Source of the DNA: Streptomyces sp. MJM8645
GTDB lineage: Bacteria; Actinomycetota; Actinomycetes; Streptomycetales; Streptomycetaceae
Direction of reading: 5' to 3'
Length of the DNA: 64,000 nucleotides
Assembly (NCBI RefSeq): GCF_001625365.1
Contig: NZ_LJJF01000001.1
Coordinates: forward strand, 620,001 to 684,000
The notes beneath the pieces are model-generated. The model did not search any database. It had not been told where the DNA came from and worked only from the letters and a program-made list of their open reading frames with translations. Shown here one piece after another: positions 37,443 to 46,610 of this stretch; positions within the stretch are counted from its first letter, which is position 1; every line of letters starts with the position of its first letter. Made by a program: the position numbers and the translations under genes.

Positions 37443-37759
37443 CAGGCCGACCACCCCACCGCAGCTACTGCCGGTGAGCGATATCTGTCGCCCCTTCAGC
37501 AAGCACCACCGTGCGATCCCGACAGCCGCTTCGCCGACGGCGTCGGCCGGCTCGCGGGGCCGACTCCTGCGAGCGGATCACGGTCGCTTACCCACCGACT
37601 ACGGATTGTGATCTTCCGGGCGGTGTGTCGTCTTGAGCGTGTCTTCGCCGTCTGATTCTGAGTGCTTCGCGCACCGCCCCGCGCGCTCTGCCGCCAAACC
37701 CGACACTGCAGTCACTCTTGCCCCAGAGTCACCACCCAGTCCAAGAGAAGGGGAAGCTC

Positions 37760-39013
37760 ATGGGACAGCGTGCGCAGCGGGGTCGGGCGTACCGGCGGTG
37801 TGGTTGTTCGGACGGGCACGGGAGGCAGTTGGGTCCGTGGTGTGCGCGGTTGCTGGAGGAGGCGGGCCACGGGTCGTGGACGTACTGCGTCGACCTGACC
37901 CCGGAGGACGGGAAGCGAAAGACCCGTCGGCGGGGTGGGTTCGCCAGCCGCGCGGAGGCGATCCGGGAGATGAGGGCGGTGCTGGACGGTGAGCTGCGCG
38001 GCGTGTACGAGGACCGCCGCGTGACCGTGGCGAGTTTCCTGCGGCAGTGGCTGGCGGTGAAGAAGGAGGAGGAGCTCGCGCCGAACACGTACGCCGGCTA
38101 CGAGGCGTGTGTGGAGCGGGACCTGATCCCCGCCTTCGGCCACTACCGTCTCCCGGACCTGCGCCCCAAGCACATCGCGCGCTGGATCGCCACCCAGCGC
38201 AAGGCCAAACGCGGCAAGACCACCGTCTACCGGATCGTCTCCACCCTTCACAACGCCCTCAACCACGCGGTGCGCTCCTGGGGGCTGCGCTACAACCCGG
38301 CCAAGCACTCCGTCCCGGCCAGGCCCCGCGCCGCCGAGCGCAGCTGCTGGACCCCCGACGAGGCCGCCGCGTTCCTGCACCACAACGCCGAGCACTACGC
38401 CGATCAGCTTGCCGATCTGTTCGAGGTCATGCTCGGCACCGGCATGCGCCGCGGCGAGGTCCTCGCCCTGCACTGGTCCGACGTGCACCTCATGGACCGT
38501 AAGCTCTACGTCCGCTGGACCCTCGCCGCCATCGACAACGGCAAGATCCACCTCCGCGAGCCCAAGACCGAGGCCGGCCGCGCCTGGACCAGCCTCTCCC
38601 CCAGAGTCATGGCATCCCTCCACCGCCAGGCCGCGATCCAGATGGGCGCCCATCCCGACGGCCGGCTCGAAGGCCTCGTCTTCGGCCGCCCGGGTGGAAC
38701 GCCGCTGCGGCCCCAGTGGGTCCTCGACCAGCTCCGCAAACGCACCGGCGACCTCGACCTGCCGAAGATCGGCCTGCACGACCTGCGACACACCGCAGCG
38801 AGCATCATGATCGCCGAAGGCATCCCCGTCGCCGTCGTCTCCAAGACCCTGCGCCACGCCACCCTGGCGACCACGATCAACCTCTACGGCCACCTCTTCA
38901 AGGACTCCGCCGACCAGGCCGTCAACGCCCTCGCCCGAGCACTCGACCAAGCCCAGGCAGGCCGGCTCCGGGCCGTCCCTCATGGCGACGACGACCTGCC
39001 GCTCGCCGCATAG
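37760..39013 (+). CDS. int: Tyrosine recombinase/integrase
   Basis: A 417-residue site-specific recombinase. An N-terminal domain precedes a SAM-like core-binding domain (residues about 85-170), then the catalytic domain: arginine I in GTGMRRGEVLALHW near 230, the HDLRHT motif near 340, RHATLATTINLYGHLF with the second histidine and the nucleophilic tyrosine near 376. All key residues are present, so it is probably active. ATG 37760 is preferred over an upstream in-frame ATG because GAAGGGGA precedes it. No excisionase or replication gene accompanies it, so the island is not a classical AICE. It marks the left end of the accessory region. Confidence 0.93.
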   Translation: MGQRAQRGRAYRRCGCSDGHGRQLGPWCARLLEEAGHGSWTYCVDLTPEDGKRKTRRRGGFASRAEAIREMRAVLDGELRGVYEDRRVTVASFLRQWLAVKKEEELAPNTYAGYEACVERDLIPAFGHYRLPDLRPKHIARWIATQRKAKRGKTTVYRIVSTLHNALNHAVRSWGLRYNPAKHSVPARPRAAERSCWTPDEAAAFLHHNAEHYADQLADLFEVMLGTGMRRGEVLALHWSDVHLMDRKLYVRWTLAAIDNGKIHLREPKTEAGRAWTSLSPRVMASLHRQAAIQMGAHPDGRLEGLVFGRPGGTPLRPQWVLDQLRKRTGDLDLPKIGLHDLRHTAASIMIAEGIPVAVVSKTLRHATLATTINLYGHLFKDSADQAVNALARALDQAQAGRLRAVPHGDDDLPLAA

Positions 39014-39084
39014 CCGCCCGGTCGGTCACCCGACCTGCCGTGCCGGGCCGAAAGTGCCCCGTCGGCCTTCCTCCCCGGTTGCCG

Positions 39085-39129
39085 CGGACGGTGGGCGGAG
39101 GCACCCAAGGTGCCTCCGCCCACCGTCCG
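39085..39129. terminator. Strong bidirectional hairpin
   Basis: A perfect 21-base stem (39085-39105 with 39109-39129) and a CAA loop, between the integrase and a converging gene. It is one of the strongest hairpins of the window. Confidence 0.85.
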
Positions 39130-39145
39130 GCGTGGGCTCGGCCGG

Positions 39146-40600
39146 TTAGCGGCGGAAGCCGCGGTGGGGGTCGCGGGCCGTGACGTTCCCGAACGGTTCG
39201 AACCACGCCTGCGCACGAAGGTCCCCCACACCGAGCTGCCGGTTGGCGTCGCCGTCGGGATCCTCGATGCCGTCGAAGCGGGAGCTGTAGAGCATGAGGA
39301 CATCGGTGTCCTGGAAGAACATGTCCGTGCAGGCACCGAAGTCGTAGTCGTCGCGGTGAACCGGCAGCGTGCTGTGCGCGCCGTCCCCGGTGCCGTCTGA
39401 GTCGTCCCCGAGTTCATCGGCGCTGTCGCCAGCGTCGTCGATGGCAAGGTGCAGGGCGAGTTCCTCAGCGGTGCAGGTCGGCCGCGGCCAGTGGCCTCGT
39501 TCGAGGTCGTCGGCGAGGTCGTCGGCGGCGCGGGCGAAGCGGCGCCGCCACTGGAGGTCGGTAGCGAAGGTCAGCTTCGGCAGCCGCGGGAACACACCCC
39601 AATTGCCCTCGTGCTCGTCCGGGACGAGGCGCCCGTCACCGAGTTCCTCAGCGTCCTCGTACGCCTCGTCGGCCAGCAGCGACAGCGCGGTGTGGAGGAG
39701 GTCGGCCGTGCGGGGAGTCAGCTGCCACAAGCAGCTCTCTTCCTCGCACTCCGGGTCCTCGCAGTGCGGAGGCTCCACAGGGAAGAGCGCCACGAAATCG
39801 GGAAGTTCCTCCCCACGGCTGTGCTCAGGGGACTCCCCGGCCTTGGCGGCACGCGGGCCGGGGCCGAAGTCCGCCACGACCGGCTCCACACTCCACTCGG
39901 CGACCTCGTCGCCCTTGTCCCACCGCAGCAGAGAAAGATGGCTGCGATCGGTCAGGGCGTCCGCCCCGTCGACGTCGGCAGGCGGGTCCGCGAGCCACAT
40001 CACCGCGCCGACCACGTCGTACGGATCGTCATCGTCGAGCTGATCGGCCGGCATCGGTTCCCATCCCTGTTCGCCCGCGGCGTCCAGCAGGGCCTGCCGG
40101 TCGTGGACGTGGAACTCGCGGAGCGAAGTGATCCGTACGACCTGGCCCGGAAGGTCCCTCAACCGAGCCTTACCCCGCGCGGGGCCGCCGGATTCCGCGG
40201 CCTCGTCGTTGTCGCCGCCCTCGCTGTCCGCGCCGTCGTCCTGGCCCGGGTCCTCATGCGCGGATCCTTCGGGCCAGGCGATGAGCGTTCCAGCGGCGAC
40301 CGGCCAGGTGCCGGAGAGCACGTGGGCCACGGCCTGCCGGAGTGAGGATGCCGGAGCGTCCGGCAACTGCCCGCACAGCCCGTCCACGGACTCGGTGTGC
40401 AGGACACCGGCCGCCCGCCTCAGGGTCCGGCGCAGCAGTTCGGCCGCGCGGTGGGCGAGTTCGGGGTCACGGCAGGTGAGGACAGCCTGGAGCGAGTCGG
40501 GGCCGTCGTCGTGGGAGAGGAGCGCGAGGACGCGGCTCTTGCTGGGGGTGTGTTCGCACAGGAAGTCGCGGGGTGAGGCGGCGAGTTGGTGCTCGGGCAT
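39146..40600 (-). CDS. Hypothetical acidic protein of the island
   Basis: A 484-residue soluble protein without signal peptide or membrane helix. The N-terminal 100 residues look helical and globular (PRDFLCEHTPSKSRVLALLS), a Glu/Asp-rich linker spans about residues 115-140, and the C-terminal 200 residues are strongly acidic with repeated DD and EE pairs and a cysteine cluster CEDPECEEESCLW near 290 that could bind a metal. ATG 40600 follows CGGAG at suitable spacing; the frame is open further upstream but is not protein-like there. Function is not recognised; the setting in a defence-type island is the only hint. Confidence 0.65.
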   Translation of the reverse strand: MPEHQLAASPRDFLCEHTPSKSRVLALLSHDDGPDSLQAVLTCRDPELAHRAAELLRRTLRRAAGVLHTESVDGLCGQLPDAPASSLRQAVAHVLSGTWPVAAGTLIAWPEGSAHEDPGQDDGADSEGGDNDEAAESGGPARGKARLRDLPGQVVRITSLREFHVHDRQALLDAAGEQGWEPMPADQLDDDDPYDVVGAVMWLADPPADVDGADALTDRSHLSLLRWDKGDEVAEWSVEPVVADFGPGPRAAKAGESPEHSRGEELPDFVALFPVEPPHCEDPECEEESCLWQLTPRTADLLHTALSLLADEAYEDAEELGDGRLVPDEHEGNWGVFPRLPKLTFATDLQWRRRFARAADDLADDLERGHWPRPTCTAEELALHLAIDDAGDSADELGDDSDGTGDGAHSTLPVHRDDYDFGACTDMFFQDTDVLMLYSSRFDGIEDPDGDANRQLGVGDLRAQAWFEPFGNVTARDPHRGFRR

Positions 40601-40943
40601 GCGGGGAACTCCGGTGCGGTGAGGCACGCCGCAGGCACGCGGCGTGGTAGATGGTGGAGTTCCGCTGGTGGGCGCGTTGCTGACGCACCTCCGGACGGTA
40701 AAGAAGACAATCGGCCGAGGCTGGTTCCGCCGATGCTGTCGGCGGCCCGGACCTGGTCCTGCCGGACACCGTACCCGAGCCGCCGGGGAGTTGTCCCCCG
40801 CGATGACGCTACGCGACCGGCGGCGCGGCACAGCATCCCGGGCAGCCGCAGCCCCCGGAGGGACTCCCTGGCGCGTGGCCGCCTGTGGACGGCGGCGGAG
40901 GGACAGCGGCACGGGTGTCAGTGGGAACGGCTAGCGTGCCAGC
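40601..40943. other. Divergent intergenic region
   Basis: About 343 bases between two divergent island genes. Promoters for both are expected; no clear operator, RNA or repeat was seen. Confidence 0.4.
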
Positions 40944-41177
40944 ATGCCGTCGACTACCGCCGCAGTCCGCCTTGTCCCGCTCGGCCACACGTTTACCCCG
41001 GAGATTCCGCTCGGACCTGCCGGGAACCTCCTCCTCACCTGCTACGCCACGGCGTCCGGTAAGGGCAAGCTCCACGGCGACGAAGCCTGCGGCACGCTGC
41101 GGTCGGCGCCCTCCGTCCGCAGCGCCAAGATCCCGCTGGGCGAGGCTGTGGGACGGCTGTGCCGGACCTGCCGCTGA
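40944..41177 (+). CDS. Short zinc-ribbon-like protein, or N-terminal part of an interrupted gene
   Basis: A 77-residue reading with cysteine pairs that could form a zinc ribbon: YATASGKGKLHGDEACGTLR in the middle and RLCRTCR at the very end. The TGA stop at 41175-41177 comes right after CRTCR, and the same frame stays open and protein-like for another 1,014 bases. So it is either a complete small protein, or the start of a longer protein broken by one stop. Confidence 0.5.
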   Translation: MPSTTAAVRLVPLGHTFTPEIPLGPAGNLLLTCYATASGKGKLHGDEACGTLRSAPSVRSAKIPLGEAVGRLCRTCR

Positions 41178-42191
41178 CCTCTTCCCACCGACAGTCCGAT
41201 CCTCAGGCTCCTGGCGGCGGTCATCGACATCGGCACCCTCAAGATCTGGCTCGACCGCGAACCCGACTCGGAGGAGGGGAAGGCGGAGGAAGAAGATGCC
41301 GCCCTCGCCCTGGCCATCGGCGAGTACCCCCCAAGCAGTACGGGTGAGCCGTCGGACGAGACGGACGGCGAAGCCGAGGAACAGGAAGAGGACTTCGACG
41401 ACGAGGCCTGGGAGCGCTACTCCCGTGCCCATGAGACGCGATGCCACCACCATGAGCACTGGCGGCACCTGCACACCGTCCTGCTCAGGAGCAACAATGC
41501 CCTCCAGGCGTTCCCCGTCCTGCGGCCCTGGGCCGAGCCGTTGCAGGCCCGGCTCGCCGAAGTCCTCGACGAGGAGCGCAGGGCTTTCGCGACCCTGGTA
41601 CAGCCGGTCCCGCTGGTGGAGGCCGTGGTGGTCAGACTGCTCCCGGACCCGGAGTTCACACCGGGCCCGGAGCTCACGGGCCTTGGCACCGATGCGACCA
41701 GGGTGATGCGACGCGCCTGGCACCGGGCATCCTGGTCGTGGTACCGCTTGGAAGACAACGACATCACAGTGTCCTCCGTGGTGGACGACGCGTTCGGCCG
41801 CCGCCGTAAGGGCCGTCCGGAGGCCGAGGCCGCGTTCGAGCGGCTCGTCGCAGGCTGGATCTCCGAAGCCCGCAAGCAGGCCGTCCTGCACGGCGAAGCC
41901 CCGCGGCAACTCGTCGCCGTCAAGGTCCCCCCAGTCGAGAAAGACACCTACGAGGAACGGGCGCACGATCCGCTGACCGCGTGGGAGGCAGCCGTCATCT
42001 CCACCTACCAGATCGCGGCCGACTGGCCAGCCGGCACGGTGGCACTACTCGTCCCGCACCTCATCGGCGAACACCTCATCTCAGGGGCCACCGGCGCCAT
42101 GCCGGTCACCCGACTCACCGTGCCGGACTCCGCGCTCCCCGTACAGGCACTGCTCCAAGCCTGGCAACCGGAGACGGACGACGAGGAATAG
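41178..42191 (+). pseudogene. Continuation of the 40944 frame after an in-frame TGA
   Basis: This segment is in the same frame as 40944-41177 and reads as an acidic, helical protein of 337 residues: IDIGTLKIWLDREPDSEE, an Asp/Glu-rich stretch, then WAEPLQARLAEVLDEERRAF, WISEARKQAVLHGEAP and a C-terminus ending in EPTDDEE-like acids. There is no ATG or GTG in frame in the first 360 bases; the first possible start is a TTG at 41541. Single mutation to TGA, sequencing error, or a short protein from 41541 are all possible. No domain family is recognised. Confidence 0.5.
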
Positions 42192-42508
42192 AGAAGTGGG
42201 CCCGGGAACGGCAGGCGGCATGGCTGCGCCCGGCAGGCCCCACTGCCAAGGGCGATCACGACGACGCCGCCTGCTGGAACGCGCTGGGCCAGGCCGTCGG
42301 GACTGCGTGGTCGGCGTGCGGGGCGCCCCGGGAAGCGGGAGGGCACCGAAACCCTCGCCAGGGATCGGTTGAGGCTAGATCGACACCTGGGGCAACGACC
42401 GCACAATGTGTGACTTGTGCCACATTCAAACCCCATTGCCACTCCCGCTGGACTTATCGCGACCCCTTCTGCCCGCCTCGCGAGCAGCCACACTGCCCCC
42501 AAGATAGC

Positions 42509-42527
42509 TGCGCAGCATTACTGCGCA
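42509..42527. promoter_or_regulatory. Operator-like palindrome, copy 1
   Basis: TGCGCAG-CATTA-CTGCGCA, preceded by GATAGC. It matches copy 2, 140 bases downstream. The spacing of the arms differs by one base pair on each side because copy 2 has 8-base arms. Confidence 0.6.
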
Positions 42528-42648
42528 TCAGATGGCGTGCGCCGCCAGGCCTTTTCGGGGTCCCACTGAACACGGTCGACCGTTGCTATCGTTCGACACG
42601 ACCAACCGCAGCGTGCACTCGGCCGCGGAGACCTAACACCAGGGATAG

Positions 42649-42667
42649 TGCGCAGTATCACTGCGCA
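42649..42667. promoter_or_regulatory. Operator-like palindrome, copy 2
   Basis: TGCGCAGT-ATC-ACTGCGCA, a perfect 8-base inverted repeat preceded by GATAG as in copy 1. It ends 25 bases before the membrane-peptide start codon, a position suited to repression of that gene and the methylase. Confidence 0.65.
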
Positions 42668-42692
42668 GCTGAGAGGTAGAGGCTGCGACACC

Positions 42693-42809
42693 ATGAAGTC
42701 ATTCATCAAACTGCTGGAAAAGGCGATGGAGAACACCGGTACTACGCTCCGGCTGTGTCTGCTGATGCTCGTCGCCGCGGCGGCTTACGCCGTCAGCCAG
42801 TTCAAGTAA
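42693..42809 (+). CDS. 38-residue single-pass membrane peptide
   Basis: A short gene of 38 residues. An amphipathic basic N-terminus (MKSFIKLLEKAMENTG) is followed by one hydrophobic helix, LCLLMLVAAAAYAV, and a short SQFK end. GAGG lies upstream at moderate distance. It sits directly behind the palindrome at 42649-42667 and 27 bases before the GTG of the methylase, so the two are likely one transcript. The codons are AT-richer than in core genes. It could be an island toxin-like or regulatory peptide; no family was recognised. Confidence 0.55.
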   Translation: MKSFIKLLEKAMENTGTTLRLCLLMLVAAAAYAVSQFK

Positions 42810-42836
42810 CCGATTCGGAAAACGAGGAGGACCCCC

Positions 42837-44876
42837 GTGGAGACCAGCGCACCGGAAAGCCGTGATGCGGAGCTCGCTGACCGGCTCTGGCGAGCCTACG
42901 CGCCCTACCAGCGGGGCCGGAACGGCTTCCGCGATCTCACACTGATGCTGGCGGTCCTGCTACTCGCGCGGCTCATCGAGACGGCGGAGCCGCAGGACGA
43001 GCTCGTGATGCGGTGGGACCGCGCCGTCGCGGACGCCCGGTTCCGCGGCTCGCCGCTGCGCGACCTGCGTGCTGCGCTGGACAGCGTCCGCCGGAGCAGG
43101 GGACTCGGCCTCACCGTCGACCTGCTCGACGGTGAAGGGCCGGACGACGTGCCGTGGGCGGTGCCCTTCCTCGAAGCCCTGGGCCACCGTCCAGGCTCCG
43201 AAGCCAACTTGGCCGAGGTCGCCGAGCTGCTCATCGAGCGCCAGTCTCAGGAGACCGACGTCTCGGCAGGCGAGTTCTACACACCGCGGGAGGTGGTCCG
43301 ACTGGTCGTCGACCTGGCGGAGCCGCAGGCCGGGGACCGGATCTTCGACCCGGCCTGCGGGACCGGCGGCTTCCTGACGGAGGCGGCGCAGCGGATCTCC
43401 GGACACGGTGGCCTCGGCGGTACCTCCTTCGAGGCATACACCACAGATCTTGGCGCCCCGCGGCTGGCGACAGTGAACCTCGCCCTGCACGGGGTGGACC
43501 AGCCCGTGGTGCGCGCCTCCGATCCGGCAATGCTTCTGCAGAGCAGGGGATACGGTCTGGCCGACGTGGTGATGAGCAATCCGCCATTCAACCAGCGCGC
43601 CATGAACCTCGACCACGTCGGCCTGCCCCCCGACTCCAGCGCCAACTACGCCTGGCTGCAGCTCGCCTGGAGCCGGCTGAGCGAGCACGGGACCGCCGCG
43701 GTGATCATGCCGCCGAGCGCCGCCTGGTCCGGCGGCGCCGATGAGACACACCGTCAGAACCTGGTCGCCCAAGGCGCCGTCCTCGGCATCATCGCGCTGC
43801 CGGCGAACCTGTTCCCCGCCACCACCGTCGCCGTGCACATCTGGTTGCTCGCCCGAAACAAGTCCGGCCGACTTCCGGTGGGCGAGGCGGACTCCGTCCT
43901 CTTCGTCGATGCCAGCCAGCTCGGTTCCCCAACGCCCCGGAAGCCGCGCGCACTGACCCCCGCCGACATCGAGCGCATCACCAGCCGGTTCCGCGCATGG
44001 CTGCAGTCCCCGGGCGCGGTGGCGGACGAGCCGGGGTTCTCTCGCTCGGTCGGATACGACGAGATCACGGCGAACGCCGGAAACCTTGACCCCCGCCTGT
44101 ACGTCGCCCCCACGCGGGAGCGACCAGCCGCGGCGCTTGACCTGGACAACACACTCGACGAGCTGCACGGGCACGCGCTGGCGACCGCTGAGTCGGTCAG
44201 CGAGCTCAGCGAACTCGCCGACAGGTGCGAGCGGTTGACCGGCAATGAAGAGGAACCTCCGCTGCTGACACTCCGGGACGCGGTCAACGGTGCCCCCGGG
44301 AACACCAAGGCGAACCGGCTCCTCGCCGGCCCCTCCGGAAGCCTCATCCGAGCCGACGACTATGTGCAGGGCGGCGGGGTCCCAGTCGTGATGCCCAAGG
44401 ACCTGACTGACAGTGGCTTCAACACGACGGACATCAGGTACATCACCGAGGCCCAGGCCGAGAGACTGGAGCGCTTCCGCCTCCGCCGCGGCGACCTCGT
44501 CGTGGCCCGCCGAGGTGAGCTCGGCCGGTGCGCAGTAGTCCGCGAGGAACAGCACGGCTGGGTCTGCGGCACGGGCTGCTTCCTGCTCCGCCCCCACCCC
44601 GCGCTCAACCCTGACTACCTTGCCGCCTACCTGCGCAGTGCCCAGGCACGCGACTGGCTTGACAACCATTCCACCGGCAGCATGACCATGAAGACCATCT
44701 CGCTCCCCATCCTCGCCGACCTCCCCGTCGTCCTGCCTGACCTTGCCACTCAGCAAACCATCGCCAGCCTGATGACCCGTCTGGACATCCACGAACACCA
44801 GCTCCGCGAGCAACTCACCCTGACGCGGCAGCTCCGCCGGGACGCATTGCAGGGGTTTCTGGCTCCGGGGGCCTGA
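42837..44876 (+). CDS. Type I-like N6-adenine methylase fused to a specificity (HsdS-like) domain
   Basis: A 679-residue M-S fusion. After a helical N-terminus of about 130 residues typical of HsdM, SAGEFYTPREVVRLVVDLAE leads into SAM motif I FDPACGTGGFLTEA near residue 175 and catalytic motif IV SNPPFNQ near 248. From about residue 460 the sequence changes to a target-recognition domain with FRLRRGDLVVARRGELGR, CFLLRPHPALNPDYLAAYL, and LPDLATQQTIASLM, ending with the coiled coil common to HsdS subunits. GAGGAGG is six bases before GTG 42837. No HsdR restriction subunit is next to it. It may be a solitary methylase or partner of the island's other defence genes. Its stop overlaps the next frame by one base. 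Confidence 0.88.
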   Translation: METSAPESRDAELADRLWRAYAPYQRGRNGFRDLTLMLAVLLLARLIETAEPQDELVMRWDRAVADARFRGSPLRDLRAALDSVRRSRGLGLTVDLLDGEGPDDVPWAVPFLEALGHRPGSEANLAEVAELLIERQSQETDVSAGEFYTPREVVRLVVDLAEPQAGDRIFDPACGTGGFLTEAAQRISGHGGLGGTSFEAYTTDLGAPRLATVNLALHGVDQPVVRASDPAMLLQSRGYGLADVVMSNPPFNQRAMNLDHVGLPPDSSANYAWLQLAWSRLSEHGTAAVIMPPSAAWSGGADETHRQNLVAQGAVLGIIALPANLFPATTVAVHIWLLARNKSGRLPVGEADSVLFVDASQLGSPTPRKPRALTPADIERITSRFRAWLQSPGAVADEPGFSRSVGYDEITANAGNLDPRLYVAPTRERPAAALDLDNTLDELHGHALATAESVSELSELADRCERLTGNEEEPPLLTLRDAVNGAPGNTKANRLLAGPSGSLIRADDYVQGGGVPVVMPKDLTDSGFNTTDIRYITEAQAERLERFRLRRGDLVVARRGELGRCAVVREEQHGWVCGTGCFLLRPHPALNPDYLAAYLRSAQARDWLDNHSTGSMTMKTISLPILADLPVVLPDLATQQTIASLMTRLDIHEHQLREQLTLTRQLRRDALQGFLAPGA

Positions 44877-46470
44877 TGTCCCGTCCAGTCCTCGTCAGCG
44901 CAGCTGGAGCGGTGTGGGAGCCCGGCAAGGAACTACTGCCATTGCTGGCGGTTGGGGCGTGGTGTCGACGCAGATCTGCTGGATGGCCTGATCAGCTCCC
45001 ATCGGCCACAGCTGGACTGTCGTCCCAGCCGCCGAGCTGGCAAAGGCTCGACCCTCCAGGCGAACGCAGATCGATCCCACCTGCCGATACGCCAGGGAAC
45101 CCCCCACTCGCAACGACACCCGTCCCGCTGGGACCTCGCGAACGCCACCAGCCTGCGGATGTGGGAGTCCCAGCTCGAGGGGCACGAGGGACGCAACACC
45201 CTGGCACCACTCCTTGATCTCTCCCCCGGCGGACCGGTGCCTCTGTCGGAGGTCCTCCAGCGCGACGAACACGGCCGGATCATCGGCCCACACTGGGCAT
45301 TCCGGGTGGCTGGCTGGCGCATCGCCGAGATGCTGGCCGCCGCACCGCTGCCGCTCGGCAACGGACAGGAGATCCCGTTCCTGCTCGACACCGAGGGCGG
45401 CCTAATCTCCTGGCACGATCCGCTCGTCGCCGAAGAGGAGTGGATCGACAAGAAGAGCGGGCAGCTCGTCAAGCGGGCCGGCCACGCCATGGACCGCATC
45501 CAGGTCGACGTGGAACCCGGCCCCGGCGGCCTTGCTCTCGTCGCGCACCTCTCACCGCGAATCTCCCGCGTGGCGACGAACTGGAAGGGCATCCGCAACG
45601 TCTACCTCAACCACAACGTCAACACCGAGGTGATCCTCAAAGCCCCCGTCAAGATCCAGTGGACGGTCGAGGACGGCAGAAGGGTCGTCAAGAGTGTGGA
45701 GTACAAGGGCGCCGCAGCCAAGGTCGTGGAGAAGTGCGGCGTATCCCGGCTCCCCGAGGCACCCACCGCGCTCGGCGAGCTCGGCCCGGTCCAGGGCGTC
45801 CACCGCACGCAGGAGCACCTCATCGGGACCGGGCCAGGTGCCCGCCTCAAAGCGCTACTCACGCAACATGCCGCCAACGTTCTCGGCATCGAACCGATCA
45901 CCTACGACGGCACCCCGGTACGGATCTCCGCCGCGAGCCCGAAAGAGTTCCCGGCTCCCTGCGTCCTCCCCGACAAGTTCCCGCAGGCTCTCCAGGCCGT
46001 CAAGAACAGCGGCATGACGATCGCCGTCCTGTACTCCTCCCTTGAGTGGAAGAGCCGGGTCCTGCGGCAGATCGGCCGGGACTACGACCTTCCCAAGCTC
46101 GTAGAGAGCGAGGATGAGCAGACCAGCCACCTCGCACCGGGACTCATCCTGGTGACGCTGCGCATCCCTGAGCTTGTGCTGCACGGCCGGCGCGACCGCG
46201 CGAAGATCATCAACAGCCTGCCATAGTTCCGCAGGAACGACCCAGACGCGGTGCTCGCGGCAATGTGCGAGACCTCGTGGCCAACCGACGAGGAGAAGGC
46301 GCGGGGTATCCAGGACGCCAAGAAGGCTCTCAAGGAAATCTTCGCCCTTCAGCGGATCCCGTCGCAGTTCATCACCATGGACTCCGACCCCGGCGACCCA
46401 TTCCGCCGCAACATGGTCGACCGCGTCGCGATCTCCCGGGCACGCAAAGCGCCAGCGCCCGGCGGGTCAT
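44876..46470 (+). pseudogene. Broken gene resembling pPIWI-RE (prokaryotic Argonaute-like) proteins
   Basis: A frame open from 44952 to 46226 encodes 424 residues whose layout resembles the N-terminal and MID regions of pPIWI-RE proteins: HWAFRVAGWRIAEMLAAAPL, LVAHLSPRISRVATNWKGIR, and LVTLRIPELVLHGRRD. A TAG at 46224-46226 interrupts it, and the same frame continues with VLAAMCETSWPTDEEKARG and DAKKALKEIFALQRIPSQFI, the kind of segment that precedes the PIWI RNase H part in this family. After about 46470 the similarity ends and the catalytic RNase H-like domain is absent. The N-terminal end is also out of frame with the ATG at 44876 that overlaps the methylase stop. Family assignment is from memory of the family's layout, not a search. 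Confidence 0.45.
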
Positions 46471-46610
46471 ACTTGCTCGGCACGGCGCTGTGTCGCTCCA
46501 CCGGCTTCCCTGCTCCGATGTCGTCCACAACCAATATCCACGCCGAATGTGAGAGCCGCGTGGCCGCAGGCATGCTCCTCCTGCAGGTTGTCCCGGCCCG
46601 TGCTGAGCGC

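Larger units (their letters stand above)
37035..37759. other. Left-end region of the island, between xth and integrase
   Basis: About 725 bases without a convincing gene and with lower GC than the chromosome on the left. It holds two hairpins (37213-37239 and 37255-37276) and short direct repeats (37400-37442) that could be integrase arm sites. No tRNA gene was recognised here. Confidence 0.5.
42192..42692. other. Regulatory gap upstream of the membrane peptide and methylase
   Basis: About 500 bases without a convincing gene. It contains two copies of a TGCGCAG palindrome (42509 and 42649) and an imperfect CACAA/TTGTG repeat near 42401-42418. Confidence 0.5.

Noticed and set aside
37035..37759. 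Possible tRNA gene or tRNA fragment as attachment site
   Set aside because: GGTTCAA-like bases occur near 37236 but no cloverleaf with acceptor and anticodon arms could be drawn; xth is the better candidate site.
42191..42690. Frame 41981-42679 as a gene behind the interrupted gene
   Set aside because: It overlaps the better frame at its start and is Arg/His/Pro-rich without domain signals; the section after 42192 is regarded as non-coding.
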